DNA of 64,000 nucleotides, from contig NZ_JACJUG010000023.1 in the NCBI RefSeq assembly GCF_014174515.1, forward strand, positions 28,346 to 92,345, in the 5' to 3' direction. Numbering within the stretch: the stretch's first letter is position 1; the number at the start of each line of letters is the position of its first letter. Origin of the DNA: Mitsuaria sp. WAJ17. Its GTDB lineage: Bacteria; Pseudomonadota; Gammaproteobacteria; Burkholderiales; Burkholderiaceae_C. The notes under the pieces were generated by a model, which did no database searches, was not told where the DNA came from, and was given only the letters and a program-made list of their open reading frames with translations. Of this stretch, positions 58,799 through 64,000 are shown piece by piece. The position numbers were made by a program, and so were the translations under genes.

Positions 58799-60451
58799 AT
58801 GCTGCCCTGGCTCAGAAAAGTCGATGACTACTTCCCCCTGCGCTACCTCAGCTGGTGGCTGTGCGGCCTGGGCGCGGTGCTCAGTGCGGTGGGCACCTGG
58901 TACTTTTGGCCGGCCTGGCCCTGGTTCATCCTGTTCATGGGCCTGAGTCTGCAGGGCTTTCGCGACGTGCGCCAGACCAAGCGCGCCGTGCTGCGCAATT
59001 ACCCCGTGATCGGCCACCTGCGCTTCCTGCTGGAATACATCAGGCCGGAGATGCGCCAGTACTTCATCGAGTCCGACAACGAGGCCACGCCCTTCTCGCG
59101 GCAGCAGCGGTCCCTGGTCTACCAGCGCGCCAAGGGCGACCCCGACAAGCGCCCCTTCGGCACTCAGAAGGACGTGGGCGCCGCCGGCTACGAATGGATC
59201 AACCACTCCATGCAGCCCACCCAGCTGCCGGGCCATGACTTCCGTGTCACCATCGGCGGCGAGCGCGCACAGCCTTACTCGGCCAGCGTGTTCAATATTT
59301 CGGCGATGAGCTTCGGCGCACTGTCGGCCAATGCCATCCTGGCCCTGAACGCCGGGGCCAAGGCCGGAGGCTTCGCGCACGACACCGGTGAGGGCTCGAT
59401 CAGCCCCTACCACCGCGAGAACGGCGGCGACCTGATCTGGGAGATCGGCTCCGGCTACTTCGGCTGCCGCACGCCCGCCGGCCGCTTCGACCCCGAGAAG
59501 TTCGCCCTCAATGCCCGCGACCCCCAGGTCAAGCTCATCGAGATCAAGCTGAGCCAGGGCGCCAAGCCCGGGCATGGCGGCGTGCTGCCCGGGGCCAAGG
59601 TGACGCCCGAGATCGCCCTCACCCGCGGCGTGCCCGCGGGCGAGGACTGCAACTCGCCGGCCGCGCACTCGGCCTTCGCGACGCCGGTGGAGCTGATGCA
59701 GTTCATCGTCGAGCTGCGCCGGCTCTCGGGCGACAAGCCGGTGGGCTTCAAGCTGTGCATCGGCCATCCCTGGGAGTGGTTCGCCGTGGCCAAGGCCATG
59801 CAGGAAACGGGGATCCTGCCCGATTTCATCGTGGTGGACGGCGGCGAGGGCGGCACCGGTGCCGCGCCGCTGGAGTTCACCGACCACGTCGGCGCCCCCC
59901 TGCAGGAAGGCCTGCTGCTGGTGCACAACACGCTGGAGGGCCTGGGCCTGCGCGAGCGGGTGCGCATCGGCTCCGCGGGCAAGATCGTCAGCGCCTTCGA
60001 CATCGCCCGCGCCATGGCCCTGGGCGCGGACTGGTGCAACTCGGCGCGCGGCTTCATGTTCGCCCTGGGCTGCATCCAGGCCCAGGCCTGCCACACGGGG
60101 CGCTGCCCCACGGGCGTCACCACCCAGGACCCGCTGCGCCAGCAGGCTCTGGTGGTGCCGGACAAGGCCGAGCGCGTCTACCGCTTTCACCGCAACACCC
60201 TGCATGCGCTGCAGGAGCTGGTGCAGGCGGCCGGCCTGCTGCATCCGGGCGAGATCAGCGCGAACCACATCGTGCACCGGGTCAGCCCGCACGAGGTGCG
60301 CCTGCTGACCAATCTGCTGCCCTTCGTGCGCCCCGGCGCCCTGCTGGAGGGCGAACTGCCCGGCGCGGTCTTCAAGACCTACTGGCCCATGGCCAGCGCG
60401 CGCAGTTTTGAGCCGGTGCGGCCGCTGCGGCGGGGCTTTCTCGGGGTGTGA
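58799..60451 (+). CDS. FMN-binding glutamate-synthase-domain protein
   Basis: A 550-residue protein of the GltS-like FMN family. Two N-terminal TM helices (about 17-60; WWLCGLGAVLSAVGTWYFWP). Then the FMN barrel: SVFNISAMSFGALSANAILA, GEGSISPYHRENGGDLIWEI, KLSQGAKPGHGGVLPGAKV, VVDGGEGGTGAAPLEFTDH, and the cysteine cluster QACHTGRCPTGVTTQDP, similar to the 3Fe-4S region of glutamate synthase. There is no glutaminase domain, so its true reaction is unknown. ATG 58799 with GGAGA at 58786-58790. Confidence 0.9.
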   Translation: MLPWLRKVDDYFPLRYLSWWLCGLGAVLSAVGTWYFWPAWPWFILFMGLSLQGFRDVRQTKRAVLRNYPVIGHLRFLLEYIRPEMRQYFIESDNEATPFSRQQRSLVYQRAKGDPDKRPFGTQKDVGAAGYEWINHSMQPTQLPGHDFRVTIGGERAQPYSASVFNISAMSFGALSANAILALNAGAKAGGFAHDTGEGSISPYHRENGGDLIWEIGSGYFGCRTPAGRFDPEKFALNARDPQVKLIEIKLSQGAKPGHGGVLPGAKVTPEIALTRGVPAGEDCNSPAAHSAFATPVELMQFIVELRRLSGDKPVGFKLCIGHPWEWFAVAKAMQETGILPDFIVVDGGEGGTGAAPLEFTDHVGAPLQEGLLLVHNTLEGLGLRERVRIGSAGKIVSAFDIARAMALGADWCNSARGFMFALGCIQAQACHTGRCPTGVTTQDPLRQQALVVPDKAERVYRFHRNTLHALQELVQAAGLLHPGEISANHIVHRVSPHEVRLLTNLLPFVRPGALLEGELPGAVFKTYWPMASARSFEPVRPLRRGFLGV

Positions 60452-60614
60452 GCGGCTGCGGCGCCGGAAGGCCTGTGCGCCCGGCCCGTGCGCCCATTCG
60501 GATCTATGCGCCCGTTCCTTGATCTTGGGCAGATTCTGGCCTGAGCCCCATGCCTGCGGGGTGGTCAAGCCCCCCTGCTGGGGGAGAATGCGCGGCTTGT
60601 AACCAATTGCACGC

Positions 60615-61313
60615 ATGTCTTCGGTCTTCCTGCTCCGCCACAGCCAGCGCTCCCTGAACCGGGCGGTTGGAGACTTGGCGGACAGCGGCTGGCACTGCCT
60701 GGGGGCCAGCCGGCACTGGCAGGAGGCGGCCGCCAGCCTGGGCCATGCGATGCCGGCCTATCTGGTCAGCGACGTGCACCTCAGCGACGGCCACGCGAGC
60801 TGCTTGCTGCAATACCTGGACACCCTGCCGCCCGCCCTGGCACGACCCCGCGTGCTGCTGATCAGCGACGCCATCGACGAAATGACCCTGTTCCGCACCC
60901 TGAGCAGCGGGGCGCATGCCTACCACGTGGACCAGCCTCGCGGCCCCGGTCTGCAGGACAGCCTGCTGGCTCTGGCGCAGGGGCGGGCCCAGATGTCGCC
61001 TGCGATCGCGCGCCAGGCCCTGCAGAGCTTCGGTGCTGCGCGGCGCCAGGCCAGCGAGGCGCGGCGCATCGAGGCCGGTCATGACCGCCAGCCCCTGGCC
61101 GCGCTGAGCCTGATCAGCCGGGCCGAGCAGGCGCTGCTGAGCCTGTTATCGCATGGCTGGCTGGTGCCCGAGATTGCTGAGGCCTGGTATTTGCTGCGGG
61201 ACGAGGTGGAGCGCCGCATCGCCCGCCTGTATCGCAAGCTGCATGCGCTGTGCCCGCCGGCCCATGCGGGTGCTTCGGGCGCTCTGACCGAGCTGCAGCT
61301 GATCGCTGCCTGA
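60615..61313 (+). CDS. Degenerate NarL/LuxR-type response regulator-like protein
   Basis: A 232-residue protein with a response-regulator layout but eroded motifs. The N-terminal half (SVFLLRHSQRSLNRAVGDLA, AYLVSDVHLSDGHASCLL, VLLISDAIDE, GAHAYHVDQP) follows the receiver pattern with Asp in the phospho-acceptor position. It lacks the acidic pair and the lysine. The C-terminal half (LISRAEQALLSLLSHGWLVP, DEVERRIARLYRKLHAL) follows the LuxR HTH pattern. No kinase is adjacent. ATG at 60615. Perhaps an orphan phosphorylation-independent regulator. Confidence 0.72.
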   Translation: MSSVFLLRHSQRSLNRAVGDLADSGWHCLGASRHWQEAAASLGHAMPAYLVSDVHLSDGHASCLLQYLDTLPPALARPRVLLISDAIDEMTLFRTLSSGAHAYHVDQPRGPGLQDSLLALAQGRAQMSPAIARQALQSFGAARRQASEARRIEAGHDRQPLAALSLISRAEQALLSLLSHGWLVPEIAEAWYLLRDEVERRIARLYRKLHALCPPAHAGASGALTELQLIAA

Positions 61314-61332
61314 GCGATCAGCGCTCCGGTGC

Positions 61333-61962
61333 TCAGGCCGCCGGCGGGGCGGTGTCGATGAAGCTCTGGCGCGTGGCCAACTTGGCCAGGTGACGCGCCA
61401 GATTGGGGTATTCCTCGCGCCAGGCGATGGCGGGGAAGCGGAAGTCCAGGTAAGCGAGGGCGCAGCCGGTGGCGATGTCGGCCAGGCTGAAGTGGGTGCC
61501 CGAGCACCAGGGCTTCTCGCCCAGGCCCAGGCTCATGGCCTTCAGCGCGGCCTGCACCTTCTCCAGCTGGCGCTCCACCCAGGCGGCGCTGCGCTGGGCC
61601 TCGCTGCGGCCGGTCCAGGTCTGCTCCAGGCGGGCCAGGATGGCGGCGTCCAGCAGGCCGTCGGCCAGGGCTTCCCAGGTGCGCACCTCGGTGCGCTCGC
61701 GGCCCCGCTCGGGGATCAGCTTGCCCACGGGCGACAGCGTGTCCACATACTCCACGATCACGCGCGAGTCGAAGACCGCACCGCTGATCGAGTCCTGGCC
61801 TTCCATGACCAGGCAGGGCACCTTGCCCAGGGGGTTCATCTTCATGATGGCATCGGAGGCCCAGACGTCTTCCAGCACGAACTGGTAGTCGAGCTTCTTC
61901 TCCGCCATCACGATGCGGACCTTGCGGACGTAGGGACTGGTAAGGGAACCGATGAGTTTCAT
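61333..61962 (-). CDS. Glutathione S-transferase family protein
   Basis: A 209-residue GST. The thioredoxin-like N-terminal domain begins KLIGSLTSPYVRKVRIVMAE with the conserved SPYVRKV glutathione-site region, then NPLGKVPCLV (cis-Pro) and DSRVIVEYVDTLSP. The all-helical C-terminal domain has HFSLADIATGCALAYLDFRF. It resembles the YibF-like group. A TAGAAT hexamer on the minus strand (62004-61999) with TTGGAC 15 nt upstream could be its promoter. It converges on the upstream regulator gene with a 19-bp gap. Confidence 0.92.
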   Translation of the reverse strand: MKLIGSLTSPYVRKVRIVMAEKKLDYQFVLEDVWASDAIMKMNPLGKVPCLVMEGQDSISGAVFDSRVIVEYVDTLSPVGKLIPERGRERTEVRTWEALADGLLDAAILARLEQTWTGRSEAQRSAAWVERQLEKVQAALKAMSLGLGEKPWCSGTHFSLADIATGCALAYLDFRFPAIAWREEYPNLARHLAKLATRQSFIDTAPPAA

Positions 61963-62164
61963 GTGTGGGAAGGGGACGCTTGTCCTCGTTTCGGCCGGAT
62001 TCTAGGGGCAGAGCCCGACGTCCAAGCTGACAGCGGGGGTGCAATCCGGTCCTCGCATGGGGGATTGCTGAAGGGCAGGAAAGCACGGCTTGCCAGCGCC
62101 CGCCCGGCCCGGGACACTCTTGCGCGCCCCTGTCATCCCCGGATTGGTGCCTCCGCCCCCCCCC

Positions 62165-62716
62165 ATGACCCCGACTGCCCTTCCCGCCATCACCCTGCGC
62201 CACGTCCGCGAGGACGACATGCCCCTGCTGATCCGTGCGGTGACCGACCCGGCCTGGCGCGGCGCCTTCGCGCCCGGCCGCATCACCGCGCCGGCCACGC
62301 TGTGGCAGCGTTTTCGTGACAACGGCTTCTCCAGCGAGGACACGGAGCGGCTGATGGTCGTCAACGCGGAAGGCCGCGTGGTGGGCGACGTGGTGCACTT
62401 CCTGGCCCACCGCTATTCCACGGCCCGTGAGATCGGCTGGTCGATCTACGACCCGGCCGACCGGTGCAAGGGCTATGGTTCGGCTGCCGCGCGGGCTCTG
62501 GTCGATTACCTCTTCCGCAGCCTGCCCATCCACCGCCTGTGCTGCAGCCTTTCGCCCGACAACCTCGCCTCGGCCCGGGTCGCGCAGAAGGCCGGCTTCC
62601 ATTGCGAGGGCCTGATGCGCGGCGTCGTGTTCTCCGGCGGCGAGTACCTGGATGGGGAGTTCTACGGCATGACGCGCGAGGACTGGCGCCTGGCTGCAGG
62701 CGCATTTTCAGAATAA
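62165..62716 (+). CDS. GNAT acetyltransferase, RimJ/RimL-like
   Basis: A 183-residue GNAT protein. ITLRHVREDDMPLLIRAVTD is the usual start of the RimJ/RimL group. The CoA-binding stretch is DPADRCKGYGSAAARALVDY (Q/RxxGxG/A type). SLSPDNLASARVAQKAGFHC is the hallmark late motif. Substrate (protein N-terminus, amino sugar or drug) cannot be told. ATG 62165 follows a C-run. It is followed 41 nt later by the BlaI-type regulator on the same strand, but that gene has its own promoter. Confidence 0.9.
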   Translation: MTPTALPAITLRHVREDDMPLLIRAVTDPAWRGAFAPGRITAPATLWQRFRDNGFSSEDTERLMVVNAEGRVVGDVVHFLAHRYSTAREIGWSIYDPADRCKGYGSAAARALVDYLFRSLPIHRLCCSLSPDNLASARVAQKAGFHCEGLMRGVVFSGGEYLDGEFYGMTREDWRLAAGAFSE

Positions 62717-62719
62717 AAG

Positions 62720-62741
62720 TTCTAGACAATATGTTCTAGAA
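62720..62741. promoter_or_regulatory. Palindromic operator of the BlaI-type regulator
   Basis: A perfect inverted repeat TTCTAGA-CAATATGT-TCTAGAA. It covers a likely -35 box and part of the spacer of the promoter of the regulator gene, as expected for autorepression by a BlaI/MecI dimer. Confidence 0.75.
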
Positions 62742-62751
62742 AATCTATGCT
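62723..62751 (+). promoter_or_regulatory. Promoter of the BlaI-BlaR1-like pair
   Basis: TAGACA (62723-62728, 5/6), 17-bp spacer, TATGCT (62746-62751, 4/6). The start of transcription would fall at or next to the ATG at 62758, so the message is probably leaderless; no ribosome site is visible before the ATG. Confidence 0.6.
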
Positions 62752-62757
62752 GTCGGC

Positions 62758-63150
62758 ATGAAGACAGCGTCTCCCTCTACTGCCAGCCCGAAGCCGACCC
62801 CGGCCGAGCTGGACCTGCTGCGCGTGCTCTGGCGCATCGGCGCTGCCGATGCCCGCCAGGTGCATGAAGCCCTGCTGCCCGAGCGCCCCGATGCGAGTTA
62901 TGCCACCGTGCTGCGCCAGCTGCAGCTGATGCATGCCAAGGGCCTGGTCGAGCGCGACGAATCCTGCCGGCCGCAGCAGTATGCCGCTGCGCAGGCGCAG
63001 CAGACTCTGCAGACCCGCCTGCTGAAGGACCTCATCGCCAAGGCTTTCGCCGGTTCCGGCAAGGCCCTGGTGATGGCCGCGCTCAAGGGCCATGTGAGCC
63101 GCAAGGAGCGCGACGAGATCCGTCGCTTGCTGCAGGGGGGCGAGGAATGA
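62758..63150 (+). CDS. BlaI/MecI/CopY-family transcriptional repressor
   Basis: A 130-residue winged-helix repressor. LTPAELDLLRVLWRIG-like N-terminus (here PTPAELDLLRVLWRIGAADA), recognition region ASYATVLRQLQLMHAKGLVE and a dimerisation tail (ERDEIRRLLQ). It probably binds the palindrome just upstream. The peptidase gene overlaps its stop by 4 nt (ATGA), the usual BlaI-BlaR1 arrangement; proteolytic relief of repression is the family mechanism. No beta-lactamase gene is in view, so the regulated target may be elsewhere or different. Confidence 0.92.
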   Translation: MKTASPSTASPKPTPAELDLLRVLWRIGAADARQVHEALLPERPDASYATVLRQLQLMHAKGLVERDESCRPQQYAAAQAQQTLQTRLLKDLIAKAFAGSGKALVMAALKGHVSRKERDEIRRLLQGGEE

Positions 63151-64000
63151 GCGCGCTCCTGGACCTCCTGGACAGCCTGCCCTGGCTACCCGCCCTGGGC
63201 TGGGCCCTGCTGAACTTCGTGTGGCAGGGCGCGCTGATCGGCCTGCTGGTCGCCGGGGCATTGCGCCTGCTTTCCCAGGCGCCGGCCCGGCACCGCTACC
63301 TGGTCTGCGGCCTGGGGCTGCTGTGGTGCCTGGTCCTGCCCCTGGGCGCCTGCCTGCAGGCCTGGGCCGCCGCGCCTGGCGAGCTGGAGCAGGCCCTGGA
63401 GTTCAGCAGCGAGCTGCTGTGGATGCAAGCCCTCACCGAGTTGATGCCGCAGGTCGTGCTGGCCTGGGTCCTCGGCGTGGGGCTGATGAGCCTGCGTCTG
63501 GCCGGCGGCCTGTGGTGGGTGCGCGGCCTGCGCCGCACCGCCGTCCCTGCGCCGGCCGCCTGGCAGCTGCGCCTGGAGGCGCTGGCCCGGCGCCTGGGCC
63601 TGAAGCGGCCTGTGCGGCTGCTGCTGTCCGATGCCGTCAACGGCCCGGTGGCCCTGGGCCTGTGGCGGCCCCTGGTGATCCTGCCCTGCAGTCTGCTGAG
63701 CCAGATGCCGCCGCCGCTGGTGGAAGCCCTGCTGGCCCATGAGCTGGCCCATGTGCGCCGCTGGGACTACGGCATCAACCTGCTGCAGAGCCTCGCGGAG
63801 GCGTTGCTCTTCTTCCACCCGGTGGTGTGGTGGCTGTCCGAGCGCATGCGGGCGGAGCGGGAGCAGGTGGCTGACGCCCTGGCGGCCCAGGCCCTGGCCC
63901 GGCCGCGGGACCTGGCCCAGGCCCTGCAGCAGCTGAGCGAATGGCAGCCGCCGGCCTTGCCCCTGGTGCAGGCGGCCCGTGGGCCCCAGCGCGCCCGCGG
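63147..64000 (+). CDS. M56-family (BlaR1-like) membrane peptidase, 5' part (cut by window end)
   Basis: The frame is open to the window end, 284 codons so far. Several TM helices (LNFVWQGALIGLLVAGALRL; YLVCGLGLLWCLVLPLGACL; VLAWVLGVGLMSLRLAGGLW). The zinc-peptidase motif HELAH is in ALLAHELAHVRRWDYGINLL, with ERMRAEREQVADALA carrying the downstream Glu ligand. It would cleave the coupled BlaI-type repressor upon a signal. Whether a C-terminal sensor domain (penicillin-binding in BlaR1) exists lies beyond this window. The ATG overlaps the repressor stop. Confidence 0.9.
   Translation, partial: MSALLDLLDSLPWLPALGWALLNFVWQGALIGLLVAGALRLLSQAPARHRYLVCGLGLLWCLVLPLGACLQAWAAAPGELEQALEFSSELLWMQALTELMPQVVLAWVLGVGLMSLRLAGGLWWVRGLRRTAVPAPAAWQLRLEALARRLGLKRPVRLLLSDAVNGPVALGLWRPLVILPCSLLSQMPPPLVEALLAHELAHVRRWDYGINLLQSLAEALLFFHPVVWWLSERMRAEREQVADALAAQALARPRDLAQALQQLSEWQPPALPLVQAARGPQRAR

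Noticed and set aside
1..64000. tRNA/rRNA genes, CRISPR arrays, insertion sequences or prophage
   Set aside because: No tRNA-like cloverleaf, regularly spaced repeats, transposase or integrase sequence was seen on either strand; tRNA detection by eye is not exhaustive.

Overview
The window is a GC-rich (about 70% by eye) bacterial chromosome segment with dense, often overlapping genes. Gene content points to the Burkholderiales (Betaproteobacteria), probably near Roseateles/Rubrivivax-type genera: fadD, rsmE, a THUMP rRNA methyltransferase, metX-metW and PPK2. This placement is inference from gene content only; no rRNA or tRNA is present.

Region by region: 1-5.2 kb is housekeeping (acyl-CoA ligase end, rsmE, an MFS carrier, an rRNA methyltransferase). 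5.5-10.7 kb holds a compact four-gene cassette: acyl carrier protein, FkbH-like HAD/acyl-loading enzyme, MBOAT membrane acyltransferase and an SGNH/AlgJ-DltD-like protein. It looks like a Dlt-style system for moving a carrier-bound acyl group onto a surface or secreted polymer. 10.7-18.3 kb has a c-di-GMP GGDEF-EAL sensor, an M20 peptidase, a frameshifted LuxR-type gene of lower GC, a lipase-like hydrolase and a dienoyl-CoA isomerase-like enzyme. 18.3-29.6 kb is regulatory: an OmpR-type response regulator divergent from a PAS-PP2C-HATPase partner-switching protein, a GAF-GGDEF cyclase, a REC-PAS-histidine kinase with its response regulator and Hpt protein, and an STAS protein. Embedded in it and continuing from 29.9 to 49 kb is a large exopolysaccharide locus with Wza-type export lipoprotein, Wzx flippase, Wzy-like polymerase, a Wzz/BY-kinase-like protein, a canonical priming sugar transferase, several glycosyltransferases, acyl- and acetyltransferases, a lipoprotein and a LruC-domain secreted protein. 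49-64 kb returns to mixed chromosomal genes: TPR protein, Vat-like acetyltransferase, solute-binding-like proteins, PPK2, metX-metW, SppA, an FMN glutamate-synthase-like protein, GST, GNAT and a BlaI-BlaR1-like pair cut by the window end.

The main discovery is a repeated promoter architecture. A 15-bp element made of two CACA-like half-sites 11 bp apart is followed, after exactly 19 nt, by a block resembling AATGGCCCCATC. Five copies are convincing and two are weak. They lie in front of the operons of the exopolysaccharide locus (22-46.5 kb), the STAS gene and (weakly) the PP2C-HATPase gene. This suggests one regulon joining polymer synthesis, partner switching and c-di-GMP synthesis, perhaps controlled by the OmpR-type regulator at 18.3 kb or by another direct-repeat-binding activator.

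Other notable items are a SAM-II-type riboswitch followed by an intrinsic terminator ahead of metX; a 933-residue fusion of degenerate sugar transferase, WecG/TagA-type transferase and degenerate nucleotidyltransferase/left-handed-helix modules; a BY-kinase-like protein without the Walker A lysine; a decayed cytochrome c remnant inside the polysaccharide locus; and a BlaI-type gene with a palindromic operator and a probably leaderless transcript.
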